Part shown: in pieces, positions 10,735 to 20,803 of the stretch | How positions within the stretch are numbered: the stretch's first letter is position 1 | How the letters are laid out: every line of letters starts with the position of its first letter | DNA from: Vitrella brassicaformis | Taxonomy: Eukaryota; Sar; Vitrellaceae | Assembly (NCBI GenBank): GCA_001179505.1 | Contig: CDMY01000581.1 | Location: 8,726 to 72,725 of the forward strand | Length of the DNA stretch: 64,000 nucleotides | Direction of reading: 5' to 3' | Position numbers and translations under genes: made by a program | The notes under the pieces: model-generated | Told to the model about the DNA's origin: nothing | Database searches by the model: none | The model's input: only the letters and a program-made list of their open reading frames with translations

Positions 10735-12584
10735 ATGTTCAGGCATGATCCTCTGCCTTTCACGACACGACTCCTCTGGAAGCATTTTGTGACCATTCTG
10801 CTGAGTGTTGGCAGCCGACACTCGCTTCTGCAAGAGGTATCGGCGCTCTCGAGTCGGCTGTCGAGTACTTTTGTCCCAGTGTCGCATCGGCGCTCCTGCT
10901 TCATGTGCACGACGACGGCCGGCAGCAAGAGGGTGGCTGTGATAGGGGCCGGAGCAGGTAGGGATTACAAAACAGCAACACCAGCCAGCGACCCATTGTT
11001 GCTCGTGTGTGTTTGGGTTGTCGCTGCAGGTGGTCTGGTGGCGGCAAAGCTGCTCCGTGACGACGGGTTTGCCGTCAGGGTGTTTGAGTCGGCCGACCAG
11101 CTGGGCGGCATATGGGTGTACGACAAGGCATCGCCACTCTACAAGTCGCTGCGGACAAACATCCCAAAAGAGATCATGGCCTACTCCGACTTCCCCTTCG
11201 ACGCAGGCCTCCCGTCGTTCGTCAAGCACACGGACGTCCTGGCTTATCTGCGGTCGTACGCCGACCACTTCGCCCTTCACGACATGATCAGCCTGTCCAC
11301 GCCTGTAGAAACAGCCGAGTATGTGAGTGGGGAGAGCGGCCAAGGGTGGAGAATCAACGGCGAGGAGGCCCTGTATCCCTCGCTGTTTGTGTCTAATGGA
11401 CACTACAACACGCCGCGGTATCCCAGGCTGGTCAAGAATGAGTTTCGTGGCCTGGTGACGCACTCCAAGTTCTACAAAGAGCCGTCGCCTTATGCTGATC
11501 AGCGTGTGCTGGTGGTGGGGGGCGGGCCCAGCGGAGTAGGTAAGCAAACACACAAAACAGCAATCAGAGGAAGGAAGGACACACGGGTCCTCTCCGCTCA
11601 TTCGTCTTCTGCCGGTGCATCAGATCTGGCATGGGAGCTGCACAGCGTGGCCAAGTCAGTTGTGTGGGCCGACAGCTCATTCGCAGACCCCGAGACGGCA
11701 GAGGCGACAAAAAGCAAGTTGCCCAGCAACGTGGAGCTGGTGGGTCGTGTGGAGGGGTTGGAGGAGGACGGGCGCTATCTCGTGATTGGTCCGGACGGCT
11801 CCACTGTGACGAGCGACGACCGAGTCGACGCCGTCATTTGGGCAACGGGCTACAAATACGGTATGGAGGCGATGCACAACGGTCTACGCGATGCACCCCG
11901 CTTCGCATATAGCAAGACAGGCAGACGGCAAATGCTGCACGGCCACCCGTGTGTTTGTGTCGCTGCTTCTGGCAGATTTTCCGTTCTTTTCTCCGTCAAG
12001 CGGTCTGATCCCGTCCACAGATGGCTCCCCCCAGCCCCTGTTTGACTCTCTCTACGTCCATCTGTTCCACAAGGCCCACTCGGCCAGCCTGTTCTTCCTC
12101 GGCCTGCCTGTGCGCATCATCCCCTTCCCCATGATGGAGTCGCAGACCAAGGCTGCCATCGCCGTCATGAAGGGACGCGTCAAGACCGAGGTGAGGCAAC
12201 GCATGGAAGACAGACAATCGCATGTTTGTTATGTGGTGTGTCACGTGATTTCTTTATCCATGTCAGGATTTGGCCTCCTTGCCCGTGTTTCCCTGGGTGA
12301 TGAGCAACGAGCAGTTCCCCTACTGTGCCCTGCTGGAGCAGCTGGCCAAGGGCACACACCACTCCTTCCCCCGCTCGACCGACCCGGCCAACGACCCCAC
12401 ATATGACACCATGAAGCTGCCGCGAGACATCGAGCTGCGCCGCCAGATGTATGCCGACTCGTCGCTGGCGAAGAGGAGGGTGCCTGGCAGATACAGAGAG
12501 AGGAACTATCGTGTGCTGGGGGCCAAGGGGGAGGGGGAGATTGAGTGGGAGGTGACGGAGGTGCCCGAGCCGGTGGCGGCATGA
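10735..12584 (+). CDS. Flavin-containing monooxygenase (FMO-like)
   Basis: This is a class B flavin monooxygenase that would use FAD, NADPH and O2 to oxygenate soft nucleophiles. Five exons are placed, with introns at 10958-11029, 11540-11623, 11861-11975 and 12191-12266. The FAD fingerprint is split by intron 1 (VAVIGAGAG then GLVAAKLL) and the NADPH fingerprint by intron 2 (LVVGGGPSGV then DLAWEL). The FMO signature appears as FRGLVTHSKFYKE. The ATGY motif (WATGYKY) joins across intron 3 to DFPFFSPSSGL, which matches the family. The first 57 residues before MCTTTAGSKRV are extra and may be a targeting sequence, or the start may be the internal ATG. The protein ends EVTEVPEPVAA. The substrate is unknown. 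Confidence 0.9.
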
Positions 12585-12940
12585 GAAAGGGGAGGGCGAG
12601 TCTATGGTGTCGCTCTCTGCATGCAGTTTTGGTGATGCGTGTGGGCGTGGTGGTAAGCAGTTTTGGGTGCGAGAGACGAGTTCTTTTGCTCGTGTGTGAT
12701 GGTGTGTCGATATTTGTGCTGTTGCTCATGAAGTGCCTGCTGTAATGCATGTATGGAGACTGACATTCTTCGCCCAGTGAAGCGGCTGTTCTGGCTGACA
12801 AATGAAGGAACATGCACAATCGTGTCCGTTCACCCAGCAGCGGCTCTCTTTTGTCTTGTCCTCTCGCACGTCAGCCGAGCGTGCATCTTCCTGGAAGCAC
12901 ACAACGATCAAGGGACATACAGCAAACATGAGCGTGTGGC

Positions 12941-14086
12941 TCACCTGGTGACCCACCGAAGCTTCTCGAGTCGATTGTTGGATGGGTTGCTGTCGATGTG
13001 GTCGACCTCCAGCTCACTCTCGTCGTTGCCCTCTTCTATCAGTCGTCTCTTCTGCTCATACAGAAACACCTCTGCAACCAACCGGTGAACGAGAAAGTTC
13101 TGTCCACTAAGCTTGACAGGACAGTATCCCCCAGAATGCAAATAGCCACATGTTTGATGACCGTTCGTGTGCTCTATGCGCCCCATGTTTGACACCATTG
13201 GCAGCCGCCCCCTCTTGCATCGATCATGAAGGAAGGTAATGCCACGGAACTCCTCTCCTGGCATGCTTGCTGTGTCCTCAGTCACATAACTCAGACACCA
13301 GCCGTCGAGTGGTCTGCCGGTTCGCAGCCGAGATGAAACTGTGTCAGAGCTGACGCTAAAGTGCTTGGCTGTAAGGGCTAGTGAGCGGAAAATGCGTTGC
13401 TGTCCTGTTTGATCGTGAGTAGCCGTCACCCTCCGTGCCCCCCCGTGGACATTGCGAGGCCTTGCAATGGTTCTGTGTGTCTTGATGACATGCTCTTTCG
13501 GCGTCATCCACTGCAAATTCGACACATGATTGTTCCTGGTGCTGCCGTCGATGTGGTCCACTTGAAGCTTCGAAGAAACGGAGGATCCGTGGTGTCTGAT
13601 CAGCTGCCGCTTCTGCTCTTGCAGGAAGGTCTCAGCCACAAGGCGGTGGACGCGACAGTTCTTCCCGCTGATTTTAACGTAGAAGTAGCCCTTCATGATC
13701 CAGCCTCGCGTCAGCCCGACTTTGGGCGTCCATATGTTGCCGTATGTCGAGACCTGAACGCCCAGCTTCGCCAAGCCATCGATCTCGGGAACCGGCCGCC
13801 ATTTCTCTTCTGGCCCCCTCGGAGGCTCCAGGTCATCCGATGCGGGCGGCGGCGGGGATCCACTCGATGTGCTGTCACCCTCGCTGCCATCGATGGAATG
13901 CTGGCTGTACTGCCGCTGCTGGAAGGTCCAGATGGACGCATGCCATTGCAGAGGGTTGCCATAGGGAAGCCCACAAGAAAAGAGCGCCGAGGCTGCTGCC
14001 GCTCGGAATGTGACATCAGATTGACGCCGTAGGGATGTCTGGATGCTCCTGCAGAGATATGAGTCGAAGAAACGCCACGTCGCCAT
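12941..14086 (-). CDS. Intronless protein with two HNH nuclease modules and NUMOD-type DNA-binding motifs
   Basis: A single 381-codon frame, unbroken among intron-rich neighbours, resembles homing-endonuclease-like proteins of the HNH_3/NUMOD4 group. Residues 1-90 are low complexity with a basic start (MATWRFFDSYLCRS) that could direct import into an organelle. A NUMOD4-like segment (KWRPVP...VSTYGNIW, about 95-120) precedes HNH module A (VHRLVAETFL at 146, VDHIDGSTRNN at 176). A NUMOD1-like segment follows (RIFRSLALTAKHFSVSSDTV, about 231). A second NUMOD4-like piece (GEEFRGITFL...VSNMGRI) and HNH module B (VHRLVAEVFL at 333, VDHIDSNPSNN at 361) end the protein. Both modules keep the His, Asp-His and Asn residues of the HNH core. 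The end is uncertain: AGGTGAGC at the last codon is a good splice donor, and an alternative last exon would stop at 12830-12832. Confidence 0.85.
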   Translation of the reverse strand: MATWRFFDSYLCRSIQTSLRRQSDVTFRAAAASALFSCGLPYGNPLQWHASIWTFQQRQYSQHSIDGSEGDSTSSGSPPPPASDDLEPPRGPEEKWRPVPEIDGLAKLGVQVSTYGNIWTPKVGLTRGWIMKGYFYVKISGKNCRVHRLVAETFLQEQKRQLIRHHGSSVSSKLQVDHIDGSTRNNHVSNLQWMTPKEHVIKTHRTIARPRNVHGGARRVTATHDQTGQQRIFRSLALTAKHFSVSSDTVSSRLRTGRPLDGWCLSYVTEDTASMPGEEFRGITFLHDRCKRGRLPMVSNMGRIEHTNGHQTCGYLHSGGYCPVKLSGQNFLVHRLVAEVFLYEQKRRLIEEGNDESELEVDHIDSNPSNNRLEKLRWVTR

Positions 14087-14180
14087 CGCCCAATCTCGAA
14101 CGTTACATGCTCGCTTAGCGCGCCTTCTGCCCTTCCCATCCCTCCCTCTGCGTCCGTCCGCATCGTCGCTGACTGTCACC

Positions 14181-15379
14181 ATGGTGAAGTTGGAGAAGAG
14201 CGGGATCGAGGCATGGTACATGAAGGATGAGGTGGAGGACCAGGTTAGATCACCTTGGGGAAGGGCAGACACGCAAGCACAAGAGATGCAGGGCAGACAA
14301 GCAGGCAGCGAGCAGCCATCTGTCAGATCTGTGCGTGTGCGCATCTGTTTGTGTGCTCTGTTGTGTGTGCTGCATAGCGTGCTGAGAATCGTTGTGATCC
14401 GAATGAGCCCGTGGGTGTCGAGGAGCTGTCAGCACTGGGCGTGGACTCGTGGAAACTGGTACGGCGGATGCGCAAACAAAGGGCACCTGCAGGGGCGGCG
14501 GTACACGTGTGTGTGTGTGTGTCTGTGTGTCAGAGTGGCACAGAGGATGACAAGGAGTTGGAGCAGATCCGCAAGGACCAAGACTACAACTACAATGACG
14601 TCATCACTTGCTGTTAGCTGGCCAACACGCAGACGCACACGCACACAGAGGCGCTCACGATGCCTTTCCCTTGATGTGTGTGGTAATGCAGCGCCCGAGA
14701 AGCTCCCCAACTACGAGGCCAAGCTCAAGGTGATTACACACACACAACACAACGTGCCACTTGCCCACATCGACCCACACACAAATACGTACGCCTCCCC
14801 TGCCCGCCTTGTTTCCATCTGTGTGTAGACGTTTTTCGAGGAGCACATCCACGCGGATCCCGAGGTCCGATATGTGCTGGAGGGGTCGGGCTACTTCGAC
14901 GTCCGCGACAAGCAGGACAGGTGGATCCGCATCGACTGCAAAGAGGGACACCTCATCACACTGCCGGCCGGTGAGTGAGGGAGGGAGGAACCAGCGAGAA
15001 ACGACAGATGGCCAATAGGCCACGCGAAAGGGTATGTATCTCTGTGTGTTCAGGTATCTTCCACCGGTTCACTTTGGACAGTTCCAACTACATCAAGGCG
15101 ATGCGGCTGTTCCAGGGCGAGCCCGTGTGGACGCCAATCAACAGGGGTGAGGGCGCTGAGGAACACGACGCACGGAAACTATACGAAAAGGTGCAAACAA
15201 AGCCACACACGCACACACACGCACACAACACAAAAGCCAGGTTTTGTGCCTCATTTGTCGTGCTGTCTGTCTATTTTGGCCAGGCCTACCAGCCGAGCAA
15301 GAAGGCCAAGATCGATGCAGGCGGTGATGACAAGCCAGTCGCCAACGGGCATGCACCTGAGGTGGCCGCTGAGGCGTGA
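14181..15379 (+). CDS. Acireductone dioxygenase (methionine salvage)
   Basis: The enzyme converts 1,2-dihydroxy-3-keto-5-methylthiopentene plus O2 into the keto-acid precursor of methionine, using Fe2+ or Ni2+ in a cupin fold. Seven exons give a protein starting [20 protein letters not shown]. It continues with [32 protein letters not shown] and [18 protein letters not shown]. The metal ligands are present: HIH and the Glu six residues on in [16 protein letters not shown], and the His in [10 protein letters not shown]. The C-terminus carries an extra Lys-rich tail ([18 protein letters not shown]) that resembles a nuclear localisation signal. The start codon sits in a CCATGG palindrome. The gene is divergent from the HNH gene. 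Confidence 0.93.
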
Positions 15380-16518
15380 CGCAGAGGACCGACCAGACAA
15401 GCGGTCGGGAAGTAGTGTGCAGTGGCTGACTGGGTGCATGGTGTGACTTGCTTTGGTGTTTGTGCTTCTCATCCTTGAGTGGGGTTGTTGCGATCTAGCT
15501 TTGTGGCTGCATCCGGTAAGGGGAGTGCCCATGCTGGGTGCACTTCCATCTCCGGATGGGGACGGGAGCGAGGTCAAGCCAACACCCACACAAGGCAGAA
15601 CACGGGTCGGAGTTGGGCGGATGGGTAAGAGAGACACATTCGGGCAGTAGAGTGGAGCCAGAAGAGTGAGTCGAGAAGTCAGCAAGATCGTTGACCTGTT
15701 GTGACCTGGTGCATCGATGGATGTGCCCTCTTGCATGTGTGCCTCTCCAGCCGCAGCACCACAGCAGGGCAGTGCAACACACATGCACCAGCCTTGCTGT
15801 GTAGCTGCAGTTGGAGAGAGGCACTGCATGAGGCGCACAGTCGACGCACTGCTTATTTCAGTCTTGTTGTCTCGAGAGGTCTGTGTGCGAGTGTGTGAGT
15901 GAGTGAGTGGCGTTGGTTTTGCCTCTCTGCGTGCCAAAACACACATGCAATTTTGCGTTGTGCAGTGCCTGGCCGTGCCCGACTGGTGCAGTGTGTGAGG
16001 AGTGTTTCATGGGATTCGTGTGCTTGCGTGTTGAGATGAGATATAAGACGACACCCGTTTATGTGAGTTAATGTCATCCATGGCCAAATTGATTGAACGG
16101 CGCACACAAAGCAGAGGAAAGAGCACCTATCTAATAATGCAGCAGCAGCATAGAGTCACATCCAATCACTCCCTCAGTCAGTCACTCACTCACTGACAGG
16201 CTCTGTAGGCATCAATCAGATGCAGACGAGAAGGCAGCGAGGGAGAGGGAGGCAGGGAGGCAAAGAGGGAGGGGGCACTCACACGTAGGCAGACGGCGAC
16301 CAGCAATGCAATGCAATGCACACCCATGATGGCTACACAACACAACCGACCGACTATGAAGGGAGGAAGATACATACATACATACAAAGGTGCCACGGAA
16401 TTACATACGGAAAGAAGACCGACGGCAGCCACCTAGCCTAGCCACTCCCTCTCTGTGCATCCATCGTATCGCTCCTTCTATCGCATCCATCGGTTCATCC
16501 AGCCATCCAGTGGTTCAC
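15380..16518. other. Intergenic region between convergent genes
   Basis: No exon with family similarity or splice-consistent structure was found in these 1.1 kb. The sequence holds short tetranucleotide runs (TGAG near 15895, ATAC near 16372) and ordinary mixed sequence. The open frames on both strands look like non-coding shadows. Confidence 0.45.
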
Positions 16519-17604
16519 TCAGGCAACGGGTATTTTTTGTCCCATGATGAAGTCGACGTGTTCCTTCCACTCCTCCATCTTCCACGCCGACGAGATGCTG
16601 CTGTCGACGATGCCGTTGACCATGAAGGACGGCGTCACGTGGATCCCGTTCTGACGACCGTACTTGCTGCACACAACACAACACAACACAACACAACGCA
16701 TAGATAGATGAACATCAAGGCCACACACAATACAGAGGGCGTTGCGTACGTGTGGAACTTAATCTCCTGCATGACGTCACTGTGGTCGGCGCTCGCCAAT
16801 GTCATCTTGGGGTGGAAACGATCTGACAGAGAGACACACACAGCCACATGGGTCCAGTCAGTCGGATCGTTTCCACGTTGCTGTGGGTCCGTGACTGACC
16901 TTCCGGCACGCCCAGTGAGGTGGCAATGGGCGTGATGTCCTTGAGAAAGTCGGCGTACGACATGTCGGCCACAAACTGATCCGTCAACTCAGCTGAGCCA
17001 TCCCATCATGCAGACAGACGCACACACACATAGCATACAACATACCAACAGCCATCCATCAGCGACAGAAGAGCCTACCCCTCTTGTTGAATAAGTTCGT
17101 CAGGAACTCGAAGTACTTGTCCGGCGACACCTGCAATCACTCACAGACAGGCAGACACACAGATGACACGCAGATGGATGGACAGCCGGCCGGCCGCACA
17201 TCCCGATGAGCGCATCTACCTGTTTGACTGAGATGGCAGCCATGTTGGCCATGCTTGATTGAAAGTGCCAGGGCTGACAGTAGTGGTAGACGGTGATCTT
17301 GACCGAACCCTTCACCTCCGGCCAGATCTCACTGATCCACGACTTCCAGAATTTCTCACTGAACGGACACCTGCACACGCACACACACACACACAATGAA
17401 GCACACACACAACACAATGAATCACGTTGTCCCTTCCTTCCTTTCGAGCTGCATGCGCGCCTCCCTGCATGTGACTAACGGTGTCCGTGTGATGTGGTGC
17501 GCGTGTCATGGCGCGTACATCATGTCGAGGAAGCACTCAATATGGATGCAACCGTGGCCCATGGTTGAGGCCCATCCCTGTGTTCTCGGCGAGGGAGGCG
17601 GCAT
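16519..17604 (-). CDS. DsbA-like thioredoxin-fold protein
   Basis: Several short exons on the minus strand build a protein of the DSBA/thioredoxin_4 type. The ATG at 17604 starts MPPPSPRTQGWASTMGHG. The segment HIECFLDMM joins across an intron to CPFSEKFWKSW, forming the usual position of the redox motif; only the first cysteine is kept (CPFS instead of CxxC). The middle exons hold VKITVYHYCQPWHFQSSMAN, YFEFLTNLFNK and YADFLKDITPIATSLGVPE. The last exon has GIHVTPSFMVNGIVDSS, which carries the conserved cis-Pro loop (VTPSF), and ends MGQKIPVA. No signal peptide is obvious. With a single cysteine it is unlikely to be a dithiol oxidase and may be glutathione-S-transferase-kappa-like or a binding protein (inference). 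Confidence 0.72.
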
Positions 17605-18024
17605 CCTTCACACCAATACAACCTACGAGAGAGACCCAAAACGGTATTCAGAATCGATCGGCGACTTTTCTTCGGCGACTGGTCTTCCGTAGTGTGCGTG
17701 TGTGTCGTGTGGTGTGATTCGGTGCTGCCTTTTCTCTGTGCGATGATTCGGTGCTGCCTTTTCTTAGTGATTCCACCTGCAATTTGCTTTCTTGCCTGCG
17801 TGAATGGATGGCCTTGATACACGGTAGACTGGAGATATATACTGGAGATCAGACGCTCTGGTCGCTTTCCGTCGTCAGCGTAAAAGGGGAGATCGCGAGC
17901 TTGGAAAAGTCGAGCCATCAAATAGCTCACGTTATGGCACAGGGGGAGGCCTTCGTGGACGATATGGAATAGCACGAGTGCAGATCTTGAAGAACAAAGA
18001 ACGCTTTCGGCCCGTCTTTGAGTG
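17605..18024. promoter_or_regulatory. Divergent intergenic region between DsbA-like and URI genes
   Basis: These 420 bp separate two head-to-head start codons and should contain both promoters. The stretch has an imperfect repeat (CGGTGCTGCCTTTTCT appears twice, near 17731 and 17751) and an AGATCT at 17982-17987. A plus-strand open frame (MAQGEAFVDDME, stop after 12 codons) occurs just before the URI start and may be an upstream ORF. No TATA-like element was identified with confidence. Confidence 0.4.
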
Positions 18025-20140
18025 ATGCAGAGCCAGGTGCCTGCTGAGAGCGCTCATCACTTCCAAGAGGTGGGCAGAGGCTGCTCAGACGATGGCAGAT
18101 GGAAAAGTGCCACATCAATTTCGTTGTTTGTGTTGTGCCTGCCTCAATGCGGATACGCGCAGCTGGTTGAGAGGGGCACCCGTGATATAGAGGAGCTGGA
18201 GCGGCTCAGGAAGGAGCACTCTGACGTCGACAAGCTCCTCGGTAAACTGCATGCACTCACTCAGAATGTCTGTAATCGATCGATGAATGGATGGATGGTG
18301 TGTGTCGTGTAGAGGAGCTCCCGACCACCCTCCGCAGAGAGGCGATGGTGAGAGGCCGACCGACCAGCAGTGCACACATAACACCTACCTGTGCCATGTC
18401 GGTTGTTTGTTGTTGCGGGGTGGGTTGGTCCGGTTGGTTCAGGTTCCGTTTGGCGAGGGTGCGTTCTTCGTGGGCGAGTTGGTGCACACCAACGAGGTCA
18501 TGTGCCACGTCGGCGACCGCTACTACATACACAGGACGGCACCCAACGCACGCAGGATGCTTCAAAGGAGAATCGGTGGTACGATGGATACGACCGCACA
18601 CACTCAGACGCCGAAATCAATACACACGCATCCGCACTATACGTATGTATCAAGGAAGAGAGAGCCGTGTCTGTCTGTCTGTCTGTGTGGGCTGGTTGAT
18701 CGATCAGAGATAGACAGTAAGCTCGAGAATCTGCGCAAGAGCGTGACGATGGCCAAGGAGGCCGTCCGCATCGCACGGACAGAGCCAATACTCCCAAGGG
18801 GCAAGAAGGGAGTCATCACGCTGGTAGGTGGGATGTGATCACACAGCCAGCCACAGTAAATAATACAGACAGCCGTAGCCAGGATGCCTATTGTGTGTGT
18901 GCAGGCGGACGATGGGACGGTGGCGATCCGCGAGCGTCCGAGTGAGAAGGACGAGGACATCGCCGACCGATTTGAGAAACGTGCGCAGGACGACCAATGG
19001 GACTACATGCCCAGGAACTTCTTCAAACCCCTCGTCAAGACCACCGCTGCGGCACCGGGCGGCAAGGCCAAGGCCAAGGACAAGGACAGAGACAAGGAGA
19101 GTGGCAGGAGGGGCAAGGGTGCTGACGACAAGAAAAAGGTGGTGACCAAGGGCAAGAAGGCCCCCAAGCGACACGAGGACTACTACAAGGCCTTCCCCAA
19201 CGTCCCCCCTGCCATGATCGAGCTCATGAGAAAGGAGGACGCCCAGGGTGTGTCCGACGATGAGGCAGCGGAGAGCGAGGAGGACAACAAGGCGGTGGAG
19301 CCCTTCATGGACGCCATCGAGAAGGTGCGCGCCAAGCAGAAGGCTGCTGAGGCTGCCAAAACCAACGGTGCGGCGCCGGCGGCGGCATCAGGTGGTGACG
19401 AGACAGTTCAGGAGGTGCCGATAGAGGTTGAGGAGTCAGAGGAGTCTGATCAGGAGGGGGCTGGGCCGCCTCTGCCATTCCTCCTGAAGCCTTCACCGGG
19501 GGAGCAGCAGCAGCTACAGCAGCAGCAGCAGCCTCCATCGGGTCCATCAGCCCCGTCAGCACCAGCACCGGCCGAGCCGCCGAGGCCACGTTGGGCAGAG
19601 GAGCCTGTTGCAGCCCCTCAGGCCGCAGCCAAGGGAGACAAGGAAGACACATCCAAAGACATCTACAAGTGGGTGGAGCGGCAAAACACACACATAACAC
19701 ATACATATGTTGCGCCATATTTGATTGACGATGGATGGATGCACCTTGGTATTCTGCCCATCAGGTTGATGGGCCAGTCTCTCGCCCGCACAGGCAAAAA
19801 GGGCACGAAATCTGGTGCTGCGACAGCACCAACACCAGTACCCCGGAGCGAGAAGCCCTTCCCCGCCCCTCCCCCGGCCATGCCCCCCATTGCCGAGGAT
19901 GCACCAGGCACCAGTGAGGCCTTCTCGGGCCGCATCATCGAAAGGATCACTCCCCAACAGGCCGAGGTCCGCCGTGGGATGGTGGCAGAGAGAATGGGAG
20001 GCTCGTCGCCGTCGTCGTCTGCTGCTGCTGCCGCTGGTGCTGGTGCTGGTGGAGGTGCAGCCGAGAGGCCTGTTCGTGTGTCGCGGTTCAAGCAGCAGAA
20101 GATGGCAGAGAGAGAAGCGGCTGCGCGGGGGGACAGGTAG
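18025..20140 (+). CDS. URI1: URI1-type unconventional prefoldin (RPB5 interactor)
   Basis: The protein matches the URI/prefoldin-alpha family, whose members join R2TP/prefoldin-like complexes that assemble RNA polymerases and other machines in cytosol and nucleus. The proposed first exon MQSQVPAESAHHFQE splices to a coiled-coil segment (LVERGTRDIEELERLRKEHS). The prefoldin hairpin follows with the diagnostic VPFGEGAFFVGELVHTNEV and the second helix EIDSKLENLRKSVTMAKEAV. A long charged, Glu/Lys-rich middle contains poly-Gln and Ala/Pro runs. The C-terminal URI box is present: FSGRIIERITPQQAE and, near the end, RPVRVSRFKQQK. Low-complexity Ala/Gly stretches lie between. The N-terminal start is less sure than the rest. 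Confidence 0.87.
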
Positions 20141-20803
20141 GGAATGCATTAATGGATTGGCTGATTGGTCGGTCGAGCGTTGGGCGGACTGATTGGATTG
20201 ATGGCTTTGTGACGTACTTAATGCACTCACTTCCGCATTTGCGCATGTGTGTATGTATTGGTGAAGAGAGTGAGTGAGGGCTTGAATCGGACAAAGGTAT
20301 TTGTTGTATGTGTTGTGGTTGGTCCCGGGGATGGGGTGGCACGGCGTGTTTCCTCTATATATAGTGGGAGTTGTGACGTCCCTGCCGCTGCCCAGTATTC
20401 TGTGCAGTGTCTGTCAGACTGTGCAGTGTCTGTCAGGCAAGTCACATCCCCTTGACGAGAGGAACCCGTGCAGCCTAACTTACTCTTCGTTGATCCATGT
20501 GCATTCATCCATCAATCCATCGATCAATTATGCAGGCAGCGCAGGCAAAGAAGCATCCATCATATGTTATGGTCACTGTGTTCCCCCTATTGATATGCAT
20601 GGACCCATGCGCCTGCTCACACGGACATGCAGACGTCGGTCGCCACACACACGCACAACGCACACGCGTCCTCACTGACGAGCTGGCGTCACCACTGTCA
20701 GTCATGTCATTGTCTGTCAATATCTCGTGAGTGAGTATCCACACACAATTGATAGATATCACACACACACGGCTCGGCTCCACGCCGACCACCATCTATC
20801 TAT
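20141..20803. other. Intergenic region between convergent genes
   Basis: No supported feature. It contains AT-rich patches and CA/TC repeats (TATC repeats near 20795). No reading frame here shows family similarity. Confidence 0.45.

Noticed and set aside
13397-14032. A 211-codon plus-strand frame
   Set aside because: Antisense to the HNH/NUMOD gene, which has clear motifs.
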